Origin: Aliibacillus thermotolerans
Lineage (GTDB): Bacteria; Bacillota; Bacilli; Bacillales; Marinococcaceae
Assembly: GCF_027853235.1 (NCBI RefSeq)
Contig: NZ_WKJG01000094.1
Span: 1 to 64,000 of the forward strand
Reading direction: 5' to 3'
DNA length: 64,000 nucleotides
Shown here: piece after piece, positions 56,336 through 64,000 of the stretch
How positions within the stretch are numbered: the stretch's first letter is position 1
How the letters are laid out: each line of letters begins with the position of its first letter
The notes under the pieces: generated by a model
The model's input: only the letters and a program-made list of their open reading frames with translations
The model's database searches: none
Told to the model about the DNA's origin: nothing
Program-made: the position numbers and the translations under genes

Positions 56336-56610
56336 GAAACGGTGCCATACATCGTGCATGGATTGCTTTCACAATGGTGTTTGGATTGAAACGGTGCCAT
56401 GATCCATTCATCGCTTGTTTCCACAAACTATTTTTGAATGAAACGGTGGCATGAGCGATCCATGACTTGCTTTCATCAGACATTTTTGAATGAAGCAGTG
56501 TTATGAGCCAACCATGGCTTGCTTCCACAAGCAATACTTTGATGAAACGATGGCATGACTATCCATGACTTACTTCCATCAACCATTTGGTGTTGGAAAC
56601 ATGCCTATTC
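56336..56610 (+). repeat. Exact 52-bp-period tandem repeat, about five copies
   Basis: GAAAC-type anchors occur at 56336, 56388, 56440, 56492, 56544 and 56596, exactly 52 bp each. The consensus begins GAAACGGTGGCATGA and includes CCATGACTTGCTTCCA. The period is not a multiple of three and no long frame exists, so it is non-coding. It lies within array D. Confidence 0.9.
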
Positions 56611-56662
56611 GGCCAAGAGGCGTTTAGAGAAGCAATTTTTGATGAAGCGATGACAAAAAAAT

Positions 56663-56695
56663 GTCCAAAAAGTCATCAATCATGACTTTTTGGAC
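56663..56695. terminator. Isolated palindrome resembling a terminator
   Basis: GTCCAAAAAGTCAT and ATGACTTTTTGGAC form a perfect stem with a short loop. It is close in sequence to the ald terminator. No gene ends nearby, so it may be part of a mobile repeat. Confidence 0.45.
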
Positions 56696-56721
56696 AGCTC
56701 CGTCTCATTACATAAAAATCC

Positions 56722-56800
56722 TGAAAAAGTGTCGCATGACCGCTTCATACAATCACTTTCTTTATGCAATAACTGAAAAATGGTCGCATAGGACTTTGAA
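56722..56800 (+). repeat. Displaced end piece of array D
   Basis: GTGTCGCATGACCGCTTCAT and the following GCAATAACTGAAAAATGGTC match 62483-62545 closely. It is the 3' end of the array, separated from the body by the 52-bp repeat. Confidence 0.8.
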
Positions 56801-56809
56801 TGATGATTT

Positions 56810-57060
56810 TTCTCCCTACTCGCTTGCTTCCGCGTTTATTTGTCCAGCTCCGGTTCCTAGGCGCTCGGATTCTTCACAGGTCAGATAAAGAAAGCAAAGA
56901 GCGCTTATTAAAAAGGAACATCGCCTAAAATCTCACGTCCTGCGCCTGCGGTTACTCGGCGCAAAAGAAAACAAAGAAGTATTGCAGTCCAGATTTTGTG
57001 AGGAACGGCGATGCTAGCACGTCCTGTGCGTCGCAGAACCTATCGCGCCTAAACAGTCGC
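56810..57060. repeat. GC-rich dispersed repeat, copy 2
   Basis: Bases 56918-57050 are nearly identical to 9739-9870. The edge, CGCCTACGCTTTTCT, overlaps the stop codon of the slaP-like gene at 57061-57063. Confidence 0.85.
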
Positions 57061-57969
57061 CTACGCTTTTCTGATAGGTTCGGCTTTCCATTTGCTTAGG
57101 TCTGGATTGTCGTGTTGGACGAGTTCTTTTGGAAAGATGAATGTCCATGGTTTGCTTGTATTTGCTTTTACTTCGAAATCATCTAGTTTAAATCCGCCTT
57201 TTGCGACGACTGTTCCGTTAGCGTCTTTGATTTGGAGTGGGATTTGTTCTAGTTTGATGTTTCGGTTGTTGCCGTTTCTAATAAGAATTGTTACGTGTAA
57301 GTTACCGTTTTCTTTTTGGTCTGCTTTCAGCCCCATGAAGTTTACTTCTCCTTGTTTTGGTGGGGTGAGTTTGTCGACCATTTCTTTTAGTTTTTCTTTG
57401 TCTTTGCTGGCAAGGGATTTTTCCCAACTGTCTTCCAGTTCTAATGTATGTTTCCGGGAAGACGGTTTTAATTGGAATGCTAGTTTCCAGTCTTCACTCG
57501 GTAATTCTGTCGTGAATAAATCTTTTTCCGTAAAAATGAAGGTCCAAGGTCGGCTGCTTTCCGGTGGTATTTCTCCTACCTCGGAAAGATCCATTTTTTT
57601 TCTGCCAAGTACTTTGTCATCTTTATCAAGAAGAACAAGGGTTGTTTCTTTCAGTTTGATCGTTTTCTTTAAGCTACTGCGAATGAAAGCAGTGATCTGG
57701 GCATTGTTTTTTTCGTCCATTTGTAAGCTGATGCCAGAGAGAGATATTTGATTTGGTTTTAGTGGGGCACACTCCATATTTAAAAATTGAAAGGAATATT
57801 GGTCTTCTTTTGATACATTCCATTCTGGATGGAAAGAGAGGGAAGTCATGACTTCTTCGTCTCCCTCTTCTTCATTTTGTTCATCAAGCAATTCATTGGA
57901 AGAAACAGTATCTTCTTGTCCTTCCATTTTTAATTGGTCTTTCTCTCTTTTGCGGAAAAACGGAAGCAT
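57061..57969 (-). CDS. slaP: Accessory Sec S-layer assembly protein, SlaP type
   Basis: The 302-residue soluble protein has an acidic N-terminal region (residues 20-42) and two similar halves, each with a beta-rich segment ending SSRPWTFIF or TSKPWTFIF. This fits SLAP-type proteins coded next to secA2 in S-layer Bacillus species. Its ATG overlaps the secA2 stop (TAATG), so translation is coupled. The last codons (IRKA) lie within the edge of a repeat, so the original C terminus may have been changed. It probably aids export of surface proteins. Confidence 0.82.
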   Translation of the reverse strand: MLPFFRKREKDQLKMEGQEDTVSSNELLDEQNEEEGDEEVMTSLSFHPEWNVSKEDQYSFQFLNMECAPLKPNQISLSGISLQMDEKNNAQITAFIRSSLKKTIKLKETTLVLLDKDDKVLGRKKMDLSEVGEIPPESSRPWTFIFTEKDLFTTELPSEDWKLAFQLKPSSRKHTLELEDSWEKSLASKDKEKLKEMVDKLTPPKQGEVNFMGLKADQKENGNLHVTILIRNGNNRNIKLEQIPLQIKDANGTVVAKGGFKLDDFEVKANTSKPWTFIFPKELVQHDNPDLSKWKAEPIRKA

Positions 57970-60341
57970 TATTTTGTCACCTCTTCTTTTTTCTTTAGTA
58001 ATGGTTGGATCAGTTTTGACAAGTGAACGGATGCATCGTGTTCAATCATTTCGTACATGCGCGTAAATAATTCAAAACTTTCCCGTGTAAACACCCGCAT
58101 CGGATCTTCTTGACCATAACTACGTAAACCGATTCCTTCTTTCAGTCGAGTCATTTCTTCTAAATGTTTAAGCCAGTATCGGTCAATGGTCGCAAGCAAT
58201 GTTCTCCGGGCGTATTGTTGTACGGTTGCATTGTCTTTGAACTGGTCAATTTTGTTAAGAAATTCTTCTCTTTTTTCTTCCATGATATCTAAGATTTCTT
58301 TCTTCGTTTCTAGCTCTTTTGGCAATGTCACATTCGTTTCTACAAAAATCAAGTTTAACCGTGTTTGTAATTCTCTTAAGTTCCACTCTTCTGGAAGGTA
58401 CTCATCTCCGCAATAGTTGTCAATGAGTTTTGTCGTGCTTGATTTCATCATGTCGATCCACGTATCGAGAGGACTGTCTTCTTCTAACACTTTATCTCGC
58501 AATTTATAAATGACGTTTCGTTGTTCGTTCGCAATATCGTCCAGTTTTAATGTGTATTCACGGAGAGAAGAGTTTGCTTGTTCGCACATTTTCTGCGCTT
58601 TATCAACAATCTCAGGAGCTTCTTCGTTTAAGACGACACCATTTTCGTCTGTTTTTAAATGTTTTTGTAATTCTTCTACATCTTCTCTTCCGAAACGCAA
58701 AATCATTTCATCTTCTAATGAAATGTAAAATTGGGATTCACCTGGATCACCTTGTCTTCCGGCGCGCCCTTTGAGCTGGTTGTCAATTCGACGACTTTCG
58801 TGCCTTTCTGTTCCTAGTACAAATAGTCCACCTGCTTCTTTTGCACCTTCTCCAAGCATAATGTCAGTTCCCCGACCTGCCATATTTGTCGCAATTGTAA
58901 CTTGCCCCTTTTGACCAGCAAGAGAAATAAGCTTTACTTCATTTTCAACACTTTTTGCATTTAATAGCTCATAGGGCACTTGCTCTTCGTCTAAATACTG
59001 GGCCATCGTTTCTGATTGAATAATAGATGTCGTACCGATGAGAACAGGCTGTCCTTTTTGATGTCGTTTTTTCACTTCTTTTGCTACTGCTCGGTATTTG
59101 TCATCCACCGTCGCAAAAATGATGTCTTCCCGATCTTTTCGGATTCTCGGTTTATTTGTCGGAATTTGGATGACATCCATGCCGTAAAGATTACGAAACT
59201 CTTGTTCCTCTGTCTTTGCGGTACCTGTCATGCCTGAAAGAGTCGGGTACATTCGAAAATAGTTTTGAATCGTTATTTGTGCTTGGGTTTTATTTTCTTC
59301 GGTAATTTCAACGCCTTCTTTTGCTTCTAGCGCTTGATGTAGTCCATCACTGAAAGAACGACCTTCCATGACGCGACCAGTGAACATATCGACAAGTTTT
59401 ATTTCACCATCCTGAACGATATAGTCCACGTCTTTCGTAAACATCACGCGAGCCCGTAACGCTTGCAAGACGAAGTGATAAAGCGTGTGGTGTTCGAGCT
59501 CGTATAAGTTATCGATTCCAAAAGCCCGTTCTACTTTTGTAATCCCGTCATCTGTTAAACTAACTGTTTTCGTAATAGGGTCATAAATATAGTCTGTTTC
59601 TTTCTTAAAGCTGCGAGCCATTCGTGCACAAATTTTATATAGGTTTGGATTCACTTCTGTTTTCCCGGCAATAATGAGCGGGGTCTTTGCCTCATCAATT
59701 AAGACGCTATCGATTTCGTCAATAATGGCGAAATGAAACGGTCGTTGTACCCGGTCAGATATTTTATATGTCATATTGTCTTTTAAATAATCAAAACCAA
59801 ATTCACTGCCAACGCCGTAAGTAATATCCGCTTCATACGCAATTTTTTTCTCATCAGAAGCTAGTAGCGGAACATTTAATCCGACTGTCAATCCAAGAAA
59901 TTCATGTACTTGTCCAATCAGTTCTCGGTCTCTTCTCGCAAGATACTCATTGACTGTAATAACGTGGACGCCTTTTCCCGTTAAACCTTGTAAATAGCTA
60001 GGTAAAGAGGCAACGAGAGTTTTTCCTTCTCCAGTTGCCATTTCGGCAATATCTCCATCATTTAAGGTAAGGCCTCCAAGTAATTGCACATCATAATGGC
60101 GCAAACCGAGCACGCGTTTAGATGCTTCTCGCACAACTGCAAAAGCTTCTTCCCGTATGTCAGTGAGAGTGGCACCATTTTCAAGCCGATCTCGAAACTC
60201 CGTTGTCTTTTGTTTTAATTCTTCATCCGACAGTTGTTCCATTTTTTCTTCTAATTGATTGATGCGTTGGACAATTTTTTTGTATTTTTTCAATCGCCGC
60301 TCTTGTTCGCTGCCGATTAATTTTTTCAAAGAAGCTATCAT
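57969..60341 (-). CDS. secA2: Accessory protein-export ATPase SecA2
   Basis: The 790-residue SecA paralogue has Walker A (MATGEGKTLVA), DEIDSVLIDEAKTPLI, the TGTAKTEEQEFRN segment, and motifs VLIGTTSIIQSE and ATNMAGRGTDIMLGEG. It lacks the C-terminal zinc-binding tail of housekeeping SecA and is shorter than the usual 840. Pairing with slaP matches the accessory Sec system that secretes S-layer proteins in Bacillus anthracis relatives. AAGGAGAG precedes the ATG. SLH proteins encoded nearby are plausible substrates. Confidence 0.9.
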   Translation of the reverse strand: MIASLKKLIGSEQERRLKKYKKIVQRINQLEEKMEQLSDEELKQKTTEFRDRLENGATLTDIREEAFAVVREASKRVLGLRHYDVQLLGGLTLNDGDIAEMATGEGKTLVASLPSYLQGLTGKGVHVITVNEYLARRDRELIGQVHEFLGLTVGLNVPLLASDEKKIAYEADITYGVGSEFGFDYLKDNMTYKISDRVQRPFHFAIIDEIDSVLIDEAKTPLIIAGKTEVNPNLYKICARMARSFKKETDYIYDPITKTVSLTDDGITKVERAFGIDNLYELEHHTLYHFVLQALRARVMFTKDVDYIVQDGEIKLVDMFTGRVMEGRSFSDGLHQALEAKEGVEITEENKTQAQITIQNYFRMYPTLSGMTGTAKTEEQEFRNLYGMDVIQIPTNKPRIRKDREDIIFATVDDKYRAVAKEVKKRHQKGQPVLIGTTSIIQSETMAQYLDEEQVPYELLNAKSVENEVKLISLAGQKGQVTIATNMAGRGTDIMLGEGAKEAGGLFVLGTERHESRRIDNQLKGRAGRQGDPGESQFYISLEDEMILRFGREDVEELQKHLKTDENGVVLNEEAPEIVDKAQKMCEQANSSLREYTLKLDDIANEQRNVIYKLRDKVLEEDSPLDTWIDMMKSSTTKLIDNYCGDEYLPEEWNLRELQTRLNLIFVETNVTLPKELETKKEILDIMEEKREEFLNKIDQFKDNATVQQYARRTLLATIDRYWLKHLEEMTRLKEGIGLRSYGQEDPMRVFTRESFELFTRMYEMIEHDASVHLSKLIQPLLKKKEEVTK

Positions 60342-60490
60342 ACTGTTCTCTCCTTATGTTCATTCCCTATCTGAGAAACTACTTAATTAGTATATCATTC
60401 TCCCTATGTCTTTTCATTAACAGAAAGTGATTTAAAAGAAAAAGGAAGTGTTTTATAATGCAAATAGATTGCTAGAAAGAGGTGTCTGTA

Positions 60491-61909
60491 TTGAAAAAGT
60501 GGTTGGTTGTATTGATTTGTAGTCTGTTCATTGGATTACATGGTGGCAATGTATTAGCTGAAGAGGGTGTGGGTGTTGAGCTCTCTTACCAAGAGAAAAA
60601 GGATATCATCACAGAAATCGGGTTGAAATACGAAATTCCACCTGAAATTTTAAAGGCCATTGCTTATGTAGAAACGGGCATGCGACAATTTGATGAAAAT
60701 GGAAATCCCATCATGAATGCAAACGATGATGGTGGAATTGGTATCATGCAAGTGACGCTTCATGAAGATGATTTAAAACATCGCGAAATCAATCGAGAAT
60801 GGTTAAAATGGGACACAGCTTACAATATTGAGGTAGCAGCCCAATTATTGGATGAAAAATGGAATTGGACCGGCACCATTTTACCGCAAGTGAACGATGG
60901 AGAACGCGATGTGCTTGAAAATTGGTATTTTGCCGTGCTTGCTTACAACGGCTTAGAGGCACGTAATGACCCAAACAGAAATGAGACAACCTATCAAGAA
61001 CGAGTGTATCAAACATTATCGACAAGAACACTCCTTCCTGAAATGGATTTTCCTTCGTTTCAAGTGAAATATGAGGATGGAGGAAATATTATGAAGTTTG
61101 TCGATGATCATGCGGAAACAGATACACAAACGAAGTCGACCCAAATGTTTACAGAGGGCGATCACGTCTATAGCTATGCTTTAGAACCCGGATCTACCAT
61201 TAATTTTAGAGAACAGCCAACGGTGTCTTCACGGAAGCTAGGGGATGTTCCTTTGTACATGCCTTTAACGGTGAATGGGAAACTGGAACATGATAATCAT
61301 CGCGATAACTTATTTGGTTATTATCCATTTCATTACGCAGACGCCCACGGGTTTATGGCAAGCAGTTATGTTAGAGAAGGGAAAATCACAGAATTTTATG
61401 ATATTAGAGATCAAGAAGTGACAGAAGCAGTTGGTTTTTTAGAAGCAAGAGGGATCATTAGCGGATATTCTGATGGAAGTTTTCGACCATATGAACCGAT
61501 TTATCGAAGACATGTCGCTGCGATTTTACAGCGTGCCCTTGATCTTGAAGTACCGTCTGATTATGAATTACAAGCGACGGATATGAGAGAAGGTGATTTA
61601 GGGTACGATGAGATGAAAGCGATGGAATACCACGGAATCATGAAAGGGAGCAATGGGAACATCCGTCCGAATGAATATATGACGCGAGCCCAGATGGCAA
61701 CAATATTAACCGTTGTGTTTGATGATCAATTAGCTACACCTACAGTGAAACATACTTTTGAAGACGTTCCGATGGATTTTTGGAGTTATGAGGCAATTAA
61801 TCGTTTGTATGATAATGGGCTCACGACAGTCAACACGTTTCGACCGAACGAAAATGTGACTCGTTCTCAGTTTGCTTTGTTCTTAAAAAGAGTAATGGAT
61901 GAAATGTGA
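60491..61909 (+). CDS. Exported SLT-type lytic transglycosylase with SLH domains
   Basis: The 472-residue protein has a signal peptide (to about residue 23), a lysozyme-like transglycosylase domain with E61 in AIAYVETGMRQ as the likely catalytic acid and GGIGIMQVTL, an SH3-like segment (STINFREQPTVSSRKLG), and three SLH modules at the C terminus. It would cleave peptidoglycan at the surface. TTG 60491 has AGAGGTG upstream; the in-frame GTG at 60482 lies within that ribosome site. Divergent from secA2. Confidence 0.88.
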   Translation: MKKWLVVLICSLFIGLHGGNVLAEEGVGVELSYQEKKDIITEIGLKYEIPPEILKAIAYVETGMRQFDENGNPIMNANDDGGIGIMQVTLHEDDLKHREINREWLKWDTAYNIEVAAQLLDEKWNWTGTILPQVNDGERDVLENWYFAVLAYNGLEARNDPNRNETTYQERVYQTLSTRTLLPEMDFPSFQVKYEDGGNIMKFVDDHAETDTQTKSTQMFTEGDHVYSYALEPGSTINFREQPTVSSRKLGDVPLYMPLTVNGKLEHDNHRDNLFGYYPFHYADAHGFMASSYVREGKITEFYDIRDQEVTEAVGFLEARGIISGYSDGSFRPYEPIYRRHVAAILQRALDLEVPSDYELQATDMREGDLGYDEMKAMEYHGIMKGSNGNIRPNEYMTRAQMATILTVVFDDQLATPTVKHTFEDVPMDFWSYEAINRLYDNGLTTVNTFRPNENVTRSQFALFLKRVMDEM

Positions 61910-61917
61910 TACAAAAA

Positions 61918-61960
61918 CTGTCTCTTTCGGTGAATGTAATATCCCGAGAGAGGCCGTTTT
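61918..61960 (+). terminator. Terminator of the transglycosylase gene
   Basis: An imperfect stem (CTCTTTCGG with CCCGAGAGAGG) is followed by a run of T. Confidence 0.65.
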
Positions 61961-62039
61961 TTTTTTATGATGGTTTGAACTCTCGTACTAATGTATGAAC
62001 TTGCGAGTCAAAGTGCCATGGGACCAATTTTCATTTGGA

Positions 62040-62560
62040 AATTGAAAAAAGTGTTGGATGAACGATTTATGGGACATTTAATAGTTAAAAAATTTCATGA
62101 AGTGTCGTATGGAAGGAGAAAATGGGAAAAATAAGGCGATTTTACATGGAAACTCGATTTATACGACCTATTTTCAATCAAAAAGATAAATTAGTTGTCG
62201 TATGACCCTTTCATGCGACGAATCATCTTGCATGAATTCTGAAAAAGTGTCACATGAAAGATAAAATGGGAATAATTAGGTGATATAAAGACAAAATATC
62301 ACTTCATACGACTTATTATTAGCAAAAAAGAAAAATAGACGTCGTATGAACGCTTCATGGGACGTCTAATTACATAAAAAACCTAAAAAAGTGTCGCATG
62401 GCCCATTTGAAAAGGTAATAAATGGGGGTAGAGGCGCATTTTATGTTTTATACGACTTGTTTTCACTAAAAAAGGAAAAATAAGTGTCGTATGACCGCTT
62501 CATGTAACCACTTGCTTTATGCAATAACTCAAAAATGGTCGCATAGGACCTCTTTTCATT
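62040..62560 (+). repeat. Array E of the ~145-bp palindromic repeat
   Basis: Anchors at 62104, 62249, 62393 and 62538 give spacings of 145, 144 and 145 bp. Half-sites alternate as GTCGTATGA, TCATACGAC, then a short hairpin GTCGTATGAACGCTTCATGG. It is the most complete array and shares its first units with array D. Confidence 0.9.
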
Positions 62561-62813
62561 GCCTCCGCTTTTCTATGTCTAGCTCCGGCAACCAGGCGCT
62601 TGAGCGCTTCAGAACGTGGCAAAAGTCAAAAAGCGGACTTCTTGCCCCGTTCTTCCAACGCCTTCGCGCCTAAGCGGTCGCCTCCGCTTTTCTGTGTCTA
62701 GCTCCGGCTCCTACTCGTTCGAGCACTTCGGGCCATCTCGGAAGCCGTTGACCGGCTTCTTTCGATGTCCCTCCAGTGCTTTTCACTCGTAAGCAGTCGC
62801 CTTCGCTTTTCTA
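62561..62813. repeat. Tandem GC-rich repeat, 119-bp period
   Basis: GCCTCCGCTTTTCT starts at 62561 and 62680, and GCCTTCGCTTTTCT at 62799, exactly 119 bp apart. GTCTAGCTCCGGC follows in both full units. The last edge falls at the stop codon of the TPR lipoprotein gene. The wording resembles a repeat seen between genes of many Bacillaceae, from memory. Confidence 0.85.
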
Positions 62814-63638
62814 TTCATAAATAGATTTGTTTAAGTAGTCTTTGTAAAGGTGGTAGGTGCTGTCTCCGTATTGCGTGAGGAATTCGGAGGTTGGTTCGAG
62901 TGCTTGGGTGAGGGCAGCTCTTTCTTGTTCTTTGTCGCCCATTTCTTTAAATACTTTGCTCATTTTATAAAAATATGTTGGGTCTTCCGTGTCTAATGTG
63001 GTTAATCGTTCAAATCGTTCAATGCTTTCTTCATATTTTCCCACTGCAAAATAGGCTTCCGCGAGAGCTAAAGTGAGATCTAAACCTGGTTGTTCGCCTG
63101 CTTGTATCATTTTTTCTTCTAAGTCAAACAACAATGTAGCCCCTCGTTCGACATCATATTCTGAATGAATCAGCATATTTGCTAAATCGATAATGTATCT
63201 TTCATTTTCTGGATCTAATTGGTACTGGTACTCCAATCTTGTAATGGCATCTTCCACTAAAGTAGGAGAAGGCTCTGCTGAACGCATGACGTGTGCTTGC
63301 AATGCTTCATTGTAACGGGTTGAAAAGGCCGCTGCTTCTTCTGGTTCTTCTTCTTGCAGCTCGCGTAAATATATAATGATTTCGTTATAACGTCCTGCTT
63401 TAATTTCATCTTTAAGAATGCTATTGATATTTCTTGTCGTTAATTCCTCTAAGCGAACTCGATCTGCCAAATCTTGTAACACTTCCATGTCATACGTAAA
63501 ATTCTCATCAGGATAAGCAAATCTTTCTACATCGACTCTTTCTTCTTTTTCAATGTAGCGGTTCATGCTTATTGTAGAACAACCTGCAACGATGAGAAGG
63601 AGAAGCAATACACTCCCGGAGGTTATTATTTTCTTCAT
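62811..63638 (-). CDS. Lipoprotein with TPR-like repeats
   Basis: The 275-residue protein has a signal peptide with lipobox (LIVAGCS) and helical tetratricopeptide-type repeats in the C-terminal half (LALAEAYFAVGKYEESIERF, YKMSKVFKEMGDKEQERAA). It should be anchored to the outer face of the membrane as a protein-interaction scaffold. GGTGATGATAA precedes the ATG. The stop codon coincides with the edge of a GC-rich repeat. No operon partner is seen. Confidence 0.82.
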   Translation of the reverse strand: MKKIITSGSVLLLLLIVAGCSTISMNRYIEKEERVDVERFAYPDENFTYDMEVLQDLADRVRLEELTTRNINSILKDEIKAGRYNEIIIYLRELQEEEPEEAAAFSTRYNEALQAHVMRSAEPSPTLVEDAITRLEYQYQLDPENERYIIDLANMLIHSEYDVERGATLLFDLEEKMIQAGEQPGLDLTLALAEAYFAVGKYEESIERFERLTTLDTEDPTYFYKMSKVFKEMGDKEQERAALTQALEPTSEFLTQYGDSTYHLYKDYLNKSIYE

Positions 63639-64000
63639 TTATCATCACCCGTTTATATATTAAAGGAAAAAGACAACAAATGAAAGAAAGCATTTCAGAC
63701 GGTTCTTCATTGCAAAGTTGTAACAAGACATTTGTGTCTGTAACATATATGTAAAGATAACTAATAACTTCTTCCTATTTTTCCTCGTTTGGAATAAAAA
63801 GTCTAGAGACTTTAAAGTTGACGTGCTATCCTGTCTATGTGAGGAAAAGGTTGACGAAAATGGTTGTACTTTCTCATAAAGCAAGACATTATGTTTGATA
63901 TGAAGTATATGCAGGAATAAAGACTCATACAACGTTTTTCTAATGAATTGCATCACGATGAAAAGAGTCTCTTAACATAGGGTAAAGAGGGACAAAATTT
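63639..64000. other. Upstream region at the right edge
   Basis: No gene is supported; an open frame here has no ribosome site or recognisable content. AAAGTCTAGAGACTTT (about 63798-63813) is a near-palindrome. A lone TCATACAAC half-site near 63926 matches the repeat family half-site but has no partner. Confidence 0.35.

Noticed and set aside
56336-56610. Possible CRISPR array
   Set aside because: The 52-bp periodicity covers the whole unit; there are no short conserved repeats separated by unique spacers, and no cas genes. The same applies to the 145-bp arrays.
63660-63956. 98-codon minus-strand frame at the right edge
   Set aside because: Its Phe/Leu/Lys-rich composition fits AT-rich non-coding DNA, it has no clear ribosome site and it overlaps the expected promoter of the lipoprotein gene.
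1-64000. tRNA or rRNA genes
   Set aside because: No cloverleaf with the GGTTCRANTC arm and no rRNA signature was recognised on either strand by reading.

Overview
The window looks like chromosomal DNA of a low-GC, Gram-positive Bacillaceae (Bacillota). Evidence: Shine-Dalgarno sites close to AAAGGAGG before nearly every gene, frequent GTG and TTG starts, classic hairpin-plus-T terminators, lipoboxes, S-layer-homology (SLH) surface proteins, and gene sets typical of Bacillus relatives (nifS/nadC/nadA, opuA, bdbDC, secA2/slaP, a btu operon with a cobalamin riboswitch). The osmoprotectant importer, a Na+-coupled DASS-type carrier and an SLH-rich surface would suit a halotolerant or alkaliphilic lifestyle, but that is inference. 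Species is not called. No rRNA, tRNA, CRISPR or intact prophage was seen.

Layout. 1-6.7 kb: end of an unrecognised gene followed by a strongly foldable stretch, a YyaL-type thioredoxin-fold protein, a 2-hydroxyacid dehydrogenase, an NfrA-type nitro/flavin reductase and a DUF4317 protein. 6.7-12 kb: ilvE, nifS and, divergently, nadC-nadA, with the usual nadB position occupied by repeats. 12-20.7 kb: a GvpU-like protein, a CadC/ArsR-type regulator beside a decayed cation-efflux gene, a second hydroxyacid dehydrogenase, aroK, nagB, ald, an MDR oxidoreductase and a FAH-family hydrolase. 20.7-25.5 kb: an MFS exporter, a DASS carrier, cobT and a thioredoxin-like protein. 25.6-31 kb: a two-gene CydA-like oxidase module with a c-type heme, a short FAD protein, bdbD-bdbC and an YlmA-like ABC ATPase. 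31-38.3 kb: an acyl-CoA cluster (thiolase, frameshifted enoyl-CoA hydratase, hydroxybutyryl-CoA dehydrogenase, a RibB-like protein lacking its catalytic loop, nitronate monooxygenase) interrupted by remnants of a group II intron and an IS605-like end. 39-43 kb: a GbsR-family regulator divergent from opuA-type genes. 43-51 kb: ferredoxin, ssb, a RAYT-like protein, an SLH protein with galU, VTC/DUF4956 polyphosphate-type genes and a divergent SLH phosphodiester glycosidase. 51-55.6 kb: a riboswitch-controlled corrinoid uptake operon. 57-64 kb: slaP-secA2, an SLH lytic transglycosylase and a TPR lipoprotein.

The most unusual content is non-coding. A family of ~145-bp tandem repeats, built from alternating GTCGYATGA / TCATRCGAC half-sites, fills five intergenic regions (near 6.3, 9.2, 38.4, 56.0 and 62.0 kb), and a solitary partial unit lies near 3.75 kb. 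All copies point the same way regardless of neighbouring genes. Three of the five arrays are followed by a second, GC-richer repeat whose edge twice falls at the stop codon of a gene. A separate exact 52-bp-period tandem repeat lies inside one array. A REP-associated-transposase-like protein with an altered HUH motif is encoded near 44.5 kb; any link between it and the repeats is hypothesis only.

Functionally, three SLH proteins, SecA2, SlaP and galU form a cell-surface theme. cobT and the btu operon form a corrinoid salvage theme. Several decayed genes (SWIM-type protein, CDF efflux, enoyl-CoA hydratase, group II maturase) show ongoing erosion. Each such call could also be a sequencing error where only one indel is involved.
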